From: Acidimicrobiaceae bacterium
GTDB taxonomy: Bacteria; Actinomycetota; Acidimicrobiia; Acidimicrobiales; RAAP-2
Direction of reading: 5' to 3'
DNA length: 55,792 nt
Assembly (NCBI GenBank): GCA_003138855.1
Contig: PLHF01000145.1
Span: 1-55,792, forward strand
A program made the position numbers and the translations under genes. The notes beneath the pieces are model-generated. The model was not told where the DNA came from, ran no database searches, and worked only from the letters and a program-made list of their open reading frames with translations. Of the stretch, positions 7,759 to 16,846 are shown piece after piece (the stretch's first letter is position 1; every line of letters starts with the position of its first letter).

Positions 7759-8661
7759 GTGATGATGGTCGGCCCGGCGGCGATCCACGCCGACCCCCTG
7801 GGTCTCCTGGTGGCGTTCGGCGCGGGGATGCTGTCGTTCCTGTCGCCCTGCGTGCTCCCCCTGGTCCCGGCCTACCTGTCGATGGTGTCGGGCCTCTCCG
7901 CCGCCGAGTTGGGCGCGCTGCGCCCGGCCCCGGCCCCGGCCCCGGCTCCGTTGCCGGTGGCGACGGTGACGTCGGAGGCGCCGAAGGCCGAAGCGGATGG
8001 CGCGTCGTCCGCGCCGAACGGGCCGAGCGTCGAGGACGTGAAGCGCGAGCGGGCCAGGCTGCTGTGGGGGATCCTCGCCTTCATCGCCGGGTTCACTGTC
8101 GTGTTCACCATCCTCGGGGCGTCGGCCTCGGCCCTCGGCAAGCTGTTCCTCACCCATCAGCGATCGCTCGAGACCGTCTCGGGCATCGTCATCGTGGTGT
8201 TCGGATCGCTGTTGGTGGCGATGGCCGCCGGAGTCACCCCGCCGATGGCGCTGTCCGGAGAGCGCCGCTTCGTGGTCCGTCCCTCCGCCCTCGGAGTGTG
8301 GGCCCCGCCGATCATGGGCATGGCCTTCGCCTTCGCCTGGACGCCGTGCATCGGGCCGGTGCTGGGCAGCGTACTGGCCCTGGCAGCCGGGACCGGCGGT
8401 TCGGCCACCGGTGGCATTGCGCTCCTGCTGGCCTACTCGGTCGGCCTCGGAGTGCCGTTCCTCCTCAGCGGCCTGGCCTTCGGACGGATGACCGACATGA
8501 TGGCCAGGGTCCGGAGCCGGCTCCGGCTGGTCGATCTGGTGGGGGGAGTGGTGCTGATCGTCTTCGGGCTCCTGCTGGCCACCGGCAACGTCGATATCGT
8601 CTCCGCCCACGTCTCCAATTGGCTCCGTGACCTGCACCTGAGCCGCCTGTCCACCAGCTGA
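7759..8661 (+). CDS. ccdA: CcdA-type thiol:disulfide transmembrane transporter
   Basis: 300 residues with six or more membrane segments. Two redox cysteines sit in the family motifs FLSPCVLPLVPAY and WTPCIGPVLG. The protein carries electrons from cytoplasmic thioredoxin to extracytoplasmic thiol proteins, here most likely CcmG and CcmH. An Ala/Pro-rich, membrane-free insert (about residues 55-95) lies between the first and second membrane segments. Start GTG 7759 is four bases after the gmd stop; ATG 7762 and 7765 are alternatives. It precedes ccmA by 119 bases. Confidence 0.9.
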   Translation: MMMVGPAAIHADPLGLLVAFGAGMLSFLSPCVLPLVPAYLSMVSGLSAAELGALRPAPAPAPAPLPVATVTSEAPKAEADGASSAPNGPSVEDVKRERARLLWGILAFIAGFTVVFTILGASASALGKLFLTHQRSLETVSGIVIVVFGSLLVAMAAGVTPPMALSGERRFVVRPSALGVWAPPIMGMAFAFAWTPCIGPVLGSVLALAAGTGGSATGGIALLLAYSVGLGVPFLLSGLAFGRMTDMMARVRSRLRLVDLVGGVVLIVFGLLLATGNVDIVSAHVSNWLRDLHLSRLSTS

Positions 8662-8762
8662 GTCCGACCTCGGGCGAGCGGTGGGCGGTCCCGGTGCCGC
8701 CGGCGGAACCCGGTCGGCCGCCGTGGCGGGGTGCTCGCCTGGCTCCCGGACCCCGTCCCTCG

Positions 8763-8768
8763 TAGCAT
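8763..8768 (+). promoter_or_regulatory. Candidate -10 box upstream of ccmA
   Basis: TAGCAT, followed by GGAGGG and ATG at 8781, so this would give a short leader with a ribosome binding site rather than a leaderless transcript. No TTGACA-like -35 is visible. Confidence 0.4.
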
Positions 8769-8780
8769 GGAGGGACGGCT

Positions 8781-9581
8781 ATGGCCCCAGCAACTCCCTC
8801 CTCCTCCGCAATTTCGCTCCACGACGCTGTCGCGTTGTCGGGGCGGTTCCCATTGCTCACGGGCGTCGACCTCGAGGTCGCCGCCGGTGAGTCCGTGCTG
8901 GTCGAAGGGCCGAATGGTGCCGGCAAGACCAGCCTGCTCCGGGTGTGTGCGGGCCTGGTATCCCTTGCGTCGGGACGGGTGGCCGTGCTCGGCCTCGATC
9001 CCGTGCGACGTCGCGCCCAACTCCGTCGGCGGGTGGGCCTGCTGTCCCACGCCTCCCACCTCTACGACGACCTCACCGTGCGGGAGAACGTGAGGTTCGC
9101 GGTCCGGGCCGCCGGCGCGGGTACCCATCGGATCGACCCGGCGTGCGAACGGTTGGGGCTGACCGGCCGCCTGCTGAAGACCCCTGCATCCAAGCTCTCG
9201 GCCGGGCAGCGCCGCCGGGTGGCCCTGTCCGTCCTGGTGGCCCGCTGGCCCGAGCTGTGGATGCTCGACGAACCCCATGCCGGACTGGATGCCTCGGCGA
9301 GGACGATCCTCGACGAGTTGATCGGCGAAGCGACGGCCGGCGGTGTCACCGTGCTCATCGCCTCCCACGAGTCGGCGCTGGTGGAGCCGCTGGTGACGCG
9401 GGCGGTCACGGTCACCGGCGGCCGGGTGACCGCGGAGCGGCGCACGGGCGCTTCCCGGGCACCGCTCGGACGGCAGGCGGCCACCGCTTCCGGGCCCACC
9501 CCCACCGAGGCCTCCGGGGGGCCGGGGGGCGCCCCCGGAGCCGCCCCCCGGGTCGACGGCGAGGTGGCCCATGTGGCGTGA
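8781..9581 (+). CDS. ccmA: Cytochrome c maturation ABC transporter ATPase CcmA
   Basis: 266 residues. Walker A GPNGAGKTS, signature LSAGQRRRVALS, Walker B LWMLDEPHAGLD. CcmA with CcmB powers release of holo-CcmE from the CcmC/D complex in System I cytochrome c biogenesis. A Gly/Pro/Ala-rich tail of about 45 residues follows the ATPase core and coincides with a very G/C-rich run in the DNA. Its end overlaps ccmB by 11 bases. First gene of the ccm operon, with a GGAGGG ribosome binding site. Confidence 0.9.
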   Translation: MAPATPSSSAISLHDAVALSGRFPLLTGVDLEVAAGESVLVEGPNGAGKTSLLRVCAGLVSLASGRVAVLGLDPVRRRAQLRRRVGLLSHASHLYDDLTVRENVRFAVRAAGAGTHRIDPACERLGLTGRLLKTPASKLSAGQRRRVALSVLVARWPELWMLDEPHAGLDASARTILDELIGEATAGGVTVLIASHESALVEPLVTRAVTVTGGRVTAERRTGASRAPLGRQAATASGPTPTEASGGPGGAPGAAPRVDGEVAHVA

Positions 9582-10242
9582 CACGCTGTTGGTCGCAGGA
9601 AAGGACCTCCGTATCGAGGCGCGGTCGCGGGTTGCCCTCTCCCAGGTGGCGCCGTTCGGGATCGTGGCCCTGGTCCTGTTCGCCTTCGCTCTGGGCCCCG
9701 ACCGGGCTCTCATGGCCACGGGAGCACCGGGCCTGTTCTGGGTGGCCGTCCTCTTCTGCACGGTGCAGGCTGTCCAGCGCAGCGTGTCCGTCGAGTCGGC
9801 CGATGGCGCCCGTGACGGGCTACGCCTTTCCGGGCTCGACCCCGCCGGACTGTTTCTGGGCAAGACGGTGGCTGTCGCGGCCCAGCTGGTGGTGCTGGAG
9901 GCGCTGCTGGCGGTGGGCGTGGTGCTCCTCTACGGCGCCCGGATCGACGTCCCGTGGCTGATCGTAGTGTCCTGCGTGCTCGGGACCGTCGGACTGGCTG
10001 CCACCGGGACCCTGTACGGCGCCCTGTCGGCCGGTCTCCGTGTTCGCGAGACGCTTCTCCCGTTTCTCCTGCTCCCGATCGTCGCGCCGGTGCTGCTGGC
10101 CGGCACCCGCATCTGGCAGGCGGCCATGGCCGGCGGCACCCCTGCCGACGGGACCCAGTGGCTGCGGCTGCTGGTGATCTTCGACGCCGTCTACGTGGCG
10201 TTGGGCGTCGTCGTGTACGGACCCATCCAGGAGACCGCGTGA
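9571..10242 (+). CDS. ccmB: Heme exporter subunit CcmB
   Basis: 223 residues, about six membrane helices. The N-terminal KDLRIEARSR and the segment VESADGARDGLRLSGLDPAG match CcmB, the membrane partner of CcmA. Overlaps ccmA by 11 bases and ccmC by four (GTGA), so the subunits are probably translationally coupled. Confidence 0.9.
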   Translation: MWRDTLLVAGKDLRIEARSRVALSQVAPFGIVALVLFAFALGPDRALMATGAPGLFWVAVLFCTVQAVQRSVSVESADGARDGLRLSGLDPAGLFLGKTVAVAAQLVVLEALLAVGVVLLYGARIDVPWLIVVSCVLGTVGLAATGTLYGALSAGLRVRETLLPFLLLPIVAPVLLAGTRIWQAAMAGGTPADGTQWLRLLVIFDAVYVALGVVVYGPIQETA

Positions 10243-11066
10243 ATCCGAACCAGCGGGTGCGCTCCCCACTCCTCCAGTCCGCCCGGGCCCGCTGGACGGT
10301 CCGGATCATCGGCATCGCCGCGGTCCTGTCCACGGCGTTCACGGTCTGGCTCGGCCTGTGGGTCACGCCTCCCGACCAGGTCCAAGGAGACCTGGTCCGT
10401 CTGGTCTACATCCACCCGGGTGTGGCGTGGGTGGCGTTGTATCTGGCCTTCGGCCTGGCCGCCGCGGCCAGTCTCCTCTACCTGTGGCCCCGGACCCGTT
10501 CGCTGTTCTGGGACCGGTTGGCGGCCGCTGCCGTCGAGGTCGGAGTGGTCTTCAACGTGTGCACGCTGATCTCCGGCTCGATCTGGGGGAAGCCGGCCTG
10601 GGGCGTGTGGTGGGCGTGGGATGCCCGACTGACCAGTACCGCGGTCCTGCTGGTCCTGTTCCTCGGGTACATGGCCCTGCGTCGGGTGCCGGCGGAGCCA
10701 GAGGTGCGGGCCAGGCGAAGTGCGTTCCTGGCTCTGTTCGCCGCGGTCGACATCCCGATTGTTCACTTCTCGGTGCTCTGGTGGAAGACGCTCCACCAGG
10801 GGGCGACCGTGCTCAACCCCGATCTCTCGCCGACCATCCACGGATCGATGGCGTGGACGCTCCTGCTCAGCTTCGTCGCCCTCACCCTGGTCTTCGTGTG
10901 GATGCTGCTGGTCCGTTACCGCATCGGCGTCCTCGAGGACTGGCTGGGCAGCGGCGAGCTGGATGCCGCCCTGCGGGAGCGTCAGGCCGAAGGGGTGGCG
11001 CCGGACCCGGCCGGGGACGGGTCCGAGGCGGCCGCCGGCGCGCCCGTTCCCGAGGGCGTCCGATGA
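10239..11066 (+). CDS. ccmC: Heme handling protein CcmC
   Basis: 275 residues, six membrane helices. The WWD domain (WGKPAWGVWWAWDARLTS, W121 to D128) is flanked by two histidines expected to bind heme, H59 (VYIHPG) and H176 (IPIVHFSVLWWKTLH). CcmC loads heme on CcmE. Start GTG 10239 overlaps the ccmB stop. The last 30 residues are an Ala/Pro/Glu-rich cytoplasmic tail. Confidence 0.93.
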   Translation: MNPNQRVRSPLLQSARARWTVRIIGIAAVLSTAFTVWLGLWVTPPDQVQGDLVRLVYIHPGVAWVALYLAFGLAAAASLLYLWPRTRSLFWDRLAAAAVEVGVVFNVCTLISGSIWGKPAWGVWWAWDARLTSTAVLLVLFLGYMALRRVPAEPEVRARRSAFLALFAAVDIPIVHFSVLWWKTLHQGATVLNPDLSPTIHGSMAWTLLLSFVALTLVFVWMLLVRYRIGVLEDWLGSGELDAALRERQAEGVAPDPAGDGSEAAAGAPVPEGVR

Positions 11067-11239
11067 GGTACGTGATCGCCGGATACACCATCATCCTGAG
11101 CCTGCTGTTCCTCTACGCCGTGCAGTTGGTGTGGCGGCGGCAGCGGCTGACCCGGGCGGTGGAGCGGCTCGAGGCTGCCCCTGCGTCTTCCCACGTCCCC
11201 GTCCCTGCCCACTCCGACCCCCGGACGGAAAGTCGATGA
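11063..11239 (+). CDS. ccmD: Small membrane protein CcmD
   Basis: 58 residues with one N-terminal membrane helix (YVIAGYTIILSLLFLYAVQL) and a basic stretch WRRQRLTRAVERLE, the CcmD signature. It stabilises CcmC and helps holo-CcmE release. Linked by ATGA overlaps to ccmC upstream and ccmE downstream; position is strong support. Confidence 0.88.
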   Translation: MRYVIAGYTIILSLLFLYAVQLVWRRQRLTRAVERLEAAPASSHVPVPAHSDPRTESR

Positions 11240-11745
11240 CCACCGCCCCCCCGGCACCCCCGTCCTCGACCGAGGGATCCGATCCGAGCCGGTCCCTGGC
11301 GCGGCCGGTCGCGCCGACCCTCGCGTCGAAGAGCCATCGGCTGCGGTACGTGGTGGTGGGCCTCGTGCTCGTCGGGTCGCTCGCCTTCCTGCTGGCCAAG
11401 GGCCTCGGCTCCGCGCTCGACTTCTACCTTCCGGCCGACCAGGCAGTGGCCCAGCAGGCGAGCCTGGGGTCGAAGACCTTCAACCTCGAAGGTGTCGTCG
11501 AACCCGGTTCGATCCACTCCACGCCGAACGGAGTGGACTTTGTCGTGACCTCCGGTTCGACCCGACTGCAGGTCGACAACGCCGGCAGCCCTCCGCAGCT
11601 GTTCGCGGCCGACATCCCGGTCATCGCCGTGGGCCACTTCAGCGGCTCGACGTTCCTGTCCGACCAGATCCTGGTCAAGCACTCCTCGACCTACATCGCC
11701 GAGCATCCGGGGCGGGTCACCGCCCCGAACGGGACCAAGCGATGA
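11236..11745 (+). CDS. ccmE: Cytochrome c-type biogenesis heme chaperone CcmE
   Basis: 169 residues. An N-terminal anchor helix (about residues 38-58) precedes an OB-fold-like domain. The covalent heme site is HxxxY (LVKHSSTY, H149 and Y153), the classical form rather than the CxxxY variant of some anaerobes. The proline-rich N-terminus of about 30 residues is longer than in proteobacteria. ATGA overlap with ccmD. Confidence 0.92.
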   Translation: MTTAPPAPPSSTEGSDPSRSLARPVAPTLASKSHRLRYVVVGLVLVGSLAFLLAKGLGSALDFYLPADQAVAQQASLGSKTFNLEGVVEPGSIHSTPNGVDFVVTSGSTRLQVDNAGSPPQLFAADIPVIAVGHFSGSTFLSDQILVKHSSTYIAEHPGRVTAPNGTKR

Positions 11746-11767
11746 TCATCGGACCCCGCGCTCGCCG

Positions 11768-13891
11768 GTGCACCGCCGGCAGTCGCCGGTGAACGGCGCC
11801 CTCGGGCACACCGGAGTCCTGCTCGGATTGGTCGCCGCCCTGGCCGGTGTCGCCGTCATCGCGGTCGGACTGGCCAGGCGACGCGAGTCCACCATGCGCA
11901 GTGGCCAGCTCTACGCCCCCCTGGTCCTGGTGGGCGGACTGATCGCGGTGGCGGCCATGCAGCGCGCCCTGATCACCCACGACTTCTCGCTCACCTACGT
12001 GGCCGACAACAACAGCCGGTCCACGCCCCTCCTGTACTCGATCACCGGCATGTGGTCCGCCCTGGCCGGGTCGATCCTCTTGTGGGGGGTGATCCTGGGG
12101 GGGTACGCCACGGCCATGGTGTGGCGCTTCCGCAAGCGGGCCGGCGACCAGCTGGTGGCCTGGGCCACGTTGGTCGTGTACGTGGTGGCCGCCTTCTTCT
12201 TCGCCTTGATGCTGGGGCCGGCCGACCCTTTCCAACATGTGTCCGGGGCCCTCCCCGCCAACGGGCTCGGTCCCAACGTGCTGCTCCAGGACAACCCGCT
12301 GGTGCTGTTCCACCCCCCGATGCTCTACCTGGGTTTGGTGGGGTTCACCCTGCCCTTCGCCTTCGCCGTCGCCTCGCTGATCACCGGCCGCCTCGACGAG
12401 GACTGGCAGGGCGAGACCCGCCGTTGGACGTTGTTCGCCTGGACGTTCCTCACCCTCGGCATCGTGCTCGGGGCGTGGTGGTCCTACCAGGTGCTGGGGT
12501 GGGGCGGGTTCTGGGCATGGGACCCGGTGGAGAACGCCTCGCTGCTGCCGTGGCTGATAGGCACCGCCTACCTCCACTCGGTGATGGTCCAGCAGCGGCG
12601 CGGCCTGCTGCGCATCTGGAACCTCTCCCTGGTGGTGGCCACCTTCAGCCTGACCATTCTCGGGACGTTCCTCACCCGCTCAGGGGTCCTCCAGTCGGTG
12701 CACTCCTTCTCCACGTCGGCCATCGGCCCGCTGCTGTTGGGGTTCTTCGGTCTGGTGCTGGTGACGGGTGTGGGCCTGATCGCCTGGCGGGGGGACCGGC
12801 TCCGCTCCCCGGGGGGGATCGACTCGCCGATCAGCCGCGAGGGTGCGTTCCTGGCCAACAACCTCCTCTTCGTCTTGTTCGCTTTCGTCGTGCTGCTGGG
12901 GACGGTCTTCCCGTTGCTCTACGAGGCTCTCAATGCCGGCGCGCAGGTGGCGGTCGGCGCCCCGTACTTCAACCGGTTGGTCATCCCGCTGGGGCTGGCC
13001 CTGCTCTTCTTGATGGCCGTGGCCCCGGCACTCCCGTGGCGCAAGGCCACTGTCGAGGTGATGCGGGGCCGCCTGGCCGTGCCGGCCGCGCTGGGTGTGG
13101 CGGTGGTGGTGGCCTGCGTCGCCGGCGGCATCCACGGGCTCGAGCCCCTGCTGGCCTTCGGGCTCGGCGCCTTCGCCGCCGCCTCGGCGGGACGGGCCCT
13201 GGTGCTGTCGGTCCGAGGGGCCTGGCGGGGGGCACGCGCCTCGGGGGCCCCGCCCGCCCGGGCCGTGCTGGCCGGCTGGCGGGGACTGGTCGGCCGCGCC
13301 AACGGGGGGATGATCGTCCACATCGGGGTGGTGGTGATCGCCGTCGGACTGGCAGCGGCCACCGCCTTCGGCCAGCGAAGCGAGGTCCACCTGGCGCGTG
13401 GGCAGACGTCGTCCTTCGACGGGCACACCGTGGAGCTCGTGGGCACCAGAACAGTCATGTCCTCGTCGCACTCCGCGTTGCAGGCCGGGCTCCGGATCGA
13501 CGGCGGCAGCATCTTCTACCCGGCCATCAGCCAGTTCGGAGCCGGGACCCAGGCCGTGGGCACGCCGGCCATCGACTCGAGCTGGCGTGACGACGTCTAC
13601 CTGACCATCGACTCCATCCCGGACAAGGGCACGGTGTGGACGTTCGGCGTGGTGGTGCAGCCGTTGGTCATGTGGTTGTGGATCGGGGGTGGCCTGGTGG
13701 TGGTGGGCTCGATCCTCTCGGCCATTCCCGGGCGCAGGCGCCGTCCCACCGACCCGGTGTCGTCCCCGGTGATCGGCATCGCTGCTCCCGTCACTCCCCG
13801 CGCCGAGGCCGAGGATGCCATCGGCGTCCCGGCAGCTCGATCGGAAGCGGAGGTCGGTCCGCTCCCTGTCGGGTCGGGTGATCCCTCGTGA
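11768..13891 (+). CDS. ccmF: Heme lyase subunit CcmF
   Basis: 707 residues, about 14 membrane helices. The WWD motif WGGFWAWDPVENASLLPWL begins at W245; conserved histidines include H182 (FHPPMLYLG) and H270 (YLHSVMVQQ). CcmF joins heme from CcmE to apocytochrome thiols. The likely true start is GTG 11789 (NGALGHTG follows, as in family members); GTG 11768 adds seven residues. It overlaps ccmG by four bases. The C-terminal 60 residues are Pro/Ala/Glu-rich and not part of the conserved core. Confidence 0.93.
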   Translation: MHRRQSPVNGALGHTGVLLGLVAALAGVAVIAVGLARRRESTMRSGQLYAPLVLVGGLIAVAAMQRALITHDFSLTYVADNNSRSTPLLYSITGMWSALAGSILLWGVILGGYATAMVWRFRKRAGDQLVAWATLVVYVVAAFFFALMLGPADPFQHVSGALPANGLGPNVLLQDNPLVLFHPPMLYLGLVGFTLPFAFAVASLITGRLDEDWQGETRRWTLFAWTFLTLGIVLGAWWSYQVLGWGGFWAWDPVENASLLPWLIGTAYLHSVMVQQRRGLLRIWNLSLVVATFSLTILGTFLTRSGVLQSVHSFSTSAIGPLLLGFFGLVLVTGVGLIAWRGDRLRSPGGIDSPISREGAFLANNLLFVLFAFVVLLGTVFPLLYEALNAGAQVAVGAPYFNRLVIPLGLALLFLMAVAPALPWRKATVEVMRGRLAVPAALGVAVVVACVAGGIHGLEPLLAFGLGAFAAASAGRALVLSVRGAWRGARASGAPPARAVLAGWRGLVGRANGGMIVHIGVVVIAVGLAAATAFGQRSEVHLARGQTSSFDGHTVELVGTRTVMSSSHSALQAGLRIDGGSIFYPAISQFGAGTQAVGTPAIDSSWRDDVYLTIDSIPDKGTVWTFGVVVQPLVMWLWIGGGLVVVGSILSAIPGRRRRPTDPVSSPVIGIAAPVTPRAEAEDAIGVPAARSEAEVGPLPVGSGDPS

Positions 13892-14463
13892 CCGCCGGGG
13901 CGGGGCTCGGGGCAGGTAGGGCGAACAGGCACACGGCCCGCTGGGTGGCCATCGGGGTACTGGTGGTTGCCGCCGGCCTGATCGCCGTGCTGGCCACCCG
14001 GCCACCGGCCTCGGTCGCCGAGGTGCAGAGCCCCCTGGTGGGCAATCTCGCACCGCCAGTGGGCGGCGTGACCCTCACCGGTTCCCGGTACGAGCTGCCC
14101 CGGGAGCCCGGGATGTACGTGGTGGTCAACTTTTTCGCCAGCTGGTGCGAGCCCTGCCAGCAGGAGGGTCCCGAACTGGTTCGGTTCCAGTACGAGCACA
14201 GCCGGAGCGGTGACGCGTCGATGGTGAGCGTGGTGTTCGACGACACCGCCAGTGCGGCCCGCACCTACCAGTCCACCCTGGGGGCGTCCTGGCCGACGCT
14301 GGCCGACCCGGGGGGAGCGCTGGCGTTGAGCTTCGGGGTGCGGGCGCCTCCCTCCACCTTCGTGATCGCCCCGGACGGCCGGGTGGTGGCCTACATCGTC
14401 GCCCCGGTGACGGCCGCAGACCTGGACAGGATCATCGCCGAGGCGAAGGCGTCTCGCGCGTGA
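13888..14463 (+). CDS. ccmG: Membrane-anchored thioredoxin-like CcmG/ResA
   Basis: 191 residues. One N-terminal membrane anchor (about residues 18-37) is followed by a TlpA/ResA-type thioredoxin fold with the redox motif WCEPC (C87, C90) and the cis-proline segment APPSTFVI. It reduces the CxxCH cysteines of apocytochromes and is probably re-reduced by the CcdA encoded upstream. GTG start overlaps the ccmF stop. Confidence 0.9.
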   Translation: MTAGAGLGAGRANRHTARWVAIGVLVVAAGLIAVLATRPPASVAEVQSPLVGNLAPPVGGVTLTGSRYELPREPGMYVVVNFFASWCEPCQQEGPELVRFQYEHSRSGDASMVSVVFDDTASAARTYQSTLGASWPTLADPGGALALSFGVRAPPSTFVIAPDGRVVAYIVAPVTAADLDRIIAEAKASRA

Positions 14464-15797
14464 CCAGGCGCACGTTCCCACTGTGGACGGCCCTCGGCGC
14501 CGTGCTGGTGGTGTTCCTGATCATCGGCAGCGGGGTGCTGTCGTCCTCGCCGCCGACAGTGGCCCAGCGTGCCTACGCCATCGAGTCGGTGGTGCGCTGC
14601 CCGAGTTGCGAGGACCTCTCGGTGGCCGTCTCCAGCGCGCCGACGGCGGTGACCGTGCGAACCACGGTGCGCCAATTGATCGCCGAAGGGAGAACGGATC
14701 AGCAGATCGAGGGCTACCTGGTGGCCCGGTACGGCTCGTCCATCGTGCTGGACCCGCCGGCCAGTGGATGGTCGCTGCTGGTGTGGCTCCTCCCCCTGCT
14801 CGGCGGAGCGGCGGCCCTGGTGATGCTCGGGGTCGTCCTGGTTCGTCGTCGCAGCGCGGTGTCCCCCGACGCACAGGCGCCCGCCGGCCGGGGCGCGGTC
14901 CCGCTCGACCCGGTGCTGCTCGAGGAGAGACGGCGGTTTCTCACCAAGTCGCTGGCCGACGCCGACGCCGAGTACCTCGCCGGCGATCTCTCCGACCAGG
15001 ACTACCTGAACCTTCGCCAACGCGACCTGGTGCGCCTGGCGGCACTGGGCACCGGTGGCGCCGCGGTCCCGGCGCCGACCGGAGCGCCGGCCGGTGGGGC
15101 GGGGATGCACACAGCGTCGGAATCCGCTGCTGAGACGGGGACTCCGGACCCGGGGGAGGCTCCGTCCACAGGGAACCGATCGCCCGACGGGATCCCCGCG
15201 GGGGCTCCCGCATCCTCCAACTCGGGGCGTCCGGCGCGCCGCCACCGGAGTTGGTGGTTTCTGGGAGGTGCGGTCGCCGCCTTCGGTGCCGCGTTGATCG
15301 TTGCCGTCACGCTGTTCGCATCCGATCGGCTTCCGGGCCAGACGTCGTCCGGGAGCATCAGCCTGAGCCAGGGCCAACAGGTCGAGCAGACCCTCAACCA
15401 GGCCGCCACGCTGGATAACCAGGGCCAGCTGGGCCAGGCAGCCCAGCTCTACCAGTCGGTACTCAACAACCATCCGGACAACGAAGTGGCATTGGCCCAG
15501 CTCGGTTGGCTCGAGTACCAGACGGGTCGGCAGGGGGCGAGCGCCTCCCTGATCGACGACGCACGGGCCAAGCTGGGTCGGGCGGTGCAGCTCGACCCGG
15601 GTGACTACGCGGTCCGGCTCTACCTGGGGACGGTGTTGCTGCAGCAGGACGGAGATGCCACCGGTGCAGTCGAGCAGTACCGGCAGTTCCTGGCCGACAA
15701 TCCTCCTGCCGCTGTGGTGCAGCAGGCGGCGGTAGAGCTGCGTGCCGCCTACCAGCAGGCCGGCCTTCCGGTGCCGACGCAGGTCGGCACCGGCTGA
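14460..15797 (+). CDS. ccmH: CcmH with fused CcmI-like TPR domain
   Basis: 445 residues. The N-terminal CcmH part carries RCPSCEDLSV (C47, C50) and the family helix QQIEGYLVARYGSSIVLDPP, then a membrane helix. A linker follows with KSLADADAEYLAGDLSDQDY, typical of the CcmI N-terminus, then a second membrane helix (about residues 260-282). The C-terminal TPR-like domain (about 310-440) reads NQGQLGQAAQLYQSVLNNHP. CcmH reduces, and CcmI holds, the apocytochrome for CcmF. Both functions lie in one polypeptide. Last gene of the operon; GTGA overlap with ccmG. Confidence 0.9.
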   Translation: MTRRTFPLWTALGAVLVVFLIIGSGVLSSSPPTVAQRAYAIESVVRCPSCEDLSVAVSSAPTAVTVRTTVRQLIAEGRTDQQIEGYLVARYGSSIVLDPPASGWSLLVWLLPLLGGAAALVMLGVVLVRRRSAVSPDAQAPAGRGAVPLDPVLLEERRRFLTKSLADADAEYLAGDLSDQDYLNLRQRDLVRLAALGTGGAAVPAPTGAPAGGAGMHTASESAAETGTPDPGEAPSTGNRSPDGIPAGAPASSNSGRPARRHRSWWFLGGAVAAFGAALIVAVTLFASDRLPGQTSSGSISLSQGQQVEQTLNQAATLDNQGQLGQAAQLYQSVLNNHPDNEVALAQLGWLEYQTGRQGASASLIDDARAKLGRAVQLDPGDYAVRLYLGTVLLQQDGDATGAVEQYRQFLADNPPAAVVQQAAVELRAAYQQAGLPVPTQVGTG

Positions 15798-15828
15798 CGT
15801 TCCCACCGGCATCGGTGCCGCCGCCCGC

Positions 15829-16800
15829 TCACGGGACGAGCACCGCCTTGCCGCCGATCGACCGGTCGATGAGGCCCGACATCACTGCCGCGGCGTCCTC
15901 GAGGGGGTAGGACGCTGGTTCCGTCGGGTCCAGTCGTCCGCTCGCGACCATCACCATCAGTTCGCCGATGAGCTCGCGATTGGCGAACGGATCCTTGAAG
16001 GTCCACCCACCCCAGTCCACCCCTACCACCGTCCGGTTGTTGAGGAGCACCTGATTGAGGGGGACCGAGGCGATCGGCCCCGAGGCGAAGCCGATGACGC
16101 AGAAGCGTCCCAGGTGCCCCATCGCACGCAGGGCTGCCTCGCTGTGCCGTCCGCCGACCGGGTCGATGACCACGTCCACACCGTCCCCCGAGATCTGCCG
16201 GGCCCGGGTCTTCAGGTCCTCCTCCTCGTAGGCGATGGTGGCCTCGGCCCCCATGGCGATGGCGGCCTCCAGCTTGTCCTGGCTCGATGCGGCGGCGATC
16301 ACCCGGCCGCCGAGCGCGGTGGCCACATCGGTGGCGGCGAGACCCACGCCGCCACCGGCGCCGAGGACCAGGACCCACTCGCCGGGTGCCAGCGAGGTTC
16401 GCCGGGTGAGGGTGAACAGAACCGTGCAGTAGCTCTGGATCAGTGTCGCCGCCTGGCCGAAGTCGATGGTGTCCGGCATCGGGATCAGCGAGAGTGCCGG
16501 CACCGCCACCTGTTCGGCGAACCCGCCGAAGCCGGTGAAGGCGATCACCCGGTCGCCGACCGCGATCCCGGCCACCCCCAGCCCGACGGCCGTCACCTCA
16601 CCGGCGACCTCGCCGCCTGGCACGAACGGTGTGGGCGGCTTGATCTGGTAGCGGCCCTGGCAGAGGAGCCCGTCGACGAAGTTGACCCCGGCAGCCCGTA
16701 CATCGACCACCACGAAGCCCTCGCCGGGCACGGGCGACCCCCGGTCCTCGACGGAGAGGGTGTCGAGGGGTCCGAGCTCGGTGCAGACGACGGTGCGCAT
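15829..16800 (-). CDS. Quinone oxidoreductase-like MDR family dehydrogenase
   Basis: 323 residues, medium-chain dehydrogenase/reductase fold. N-terminal GroES-like domain (GVNFVDGLLCQGRYQIKPP, PFVPGGEVAGEV); NADPH-binding motif LGAGGGVGLAATDVA at about residues 148-162. The catalytic and structural zinc ligands of alcohol dehydrogenases are absent, as in NADPH:quinone oxidoreductases. Convergent with ccmH; its own TAGGTT box lies six bases before ATG. Substrate unknown. Confidence 0.88.
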   Translation of the reverse strand: MRTVVCTELGPLDTLSVEDRGSPVPGEGFVVVDVRAAGVNFVDGLLCQGRYQIKPPTPFVPGGEVAGEVTAVGLGVAGIAVGDRVIAFTGFGGFAEQVAVPALSLIPMPDTIDFGQAATLIQSYCTVLFTLTRRTSLAPGEWVLVLGAGGGVGLAATDVATALGGRVIAAASSQDKLEAAIAMGAEATIAYEEEDLKTRARQISGDGVDVVIDPVGGRHSEAALRAMGHLGRFCVIGFASGPIASVPLNQVLLNNRTVVGVDWGGWTFKDPFANRELIGELMVMVASGRLDPTEPASYPLEDAAAVMSGLIDRSIGGKAVLVP

Positions 16801-16812
16801 GGCCCGAACCTA
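16801..16812 (-). promoter_or_regulatory. Leaderless-type -10 box for the MDR dehydrogenase
   Basis: TAGGTT (16812 to 16807, minus strand), six bases, then ATG at 16800. Confidence 0.6.
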
Positions 16813-16846
16813 CCGCCCTCGTCCGGAGGTGCCCACAGGCCGGCTG

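Noticed and set aside
5797-8637. 946-codon minus-strand open frame opposite crotonase, gmd and ccdA
   Set aside because: Low-complexity His/Gln/Gly/Arg sequence without motifs; all three plus-strand genes below it have clear family motifs.
9515-9552. Very G/C-rich run with GGGGGC/GCCCCC near the ccmA end, as a terminator or G-quadruplex
   Set aside because: It lies within the ccmA coding region just before the overlapping ccmB, so termination there would break the operon; best explained by the Gly/Pro/Ala tail.
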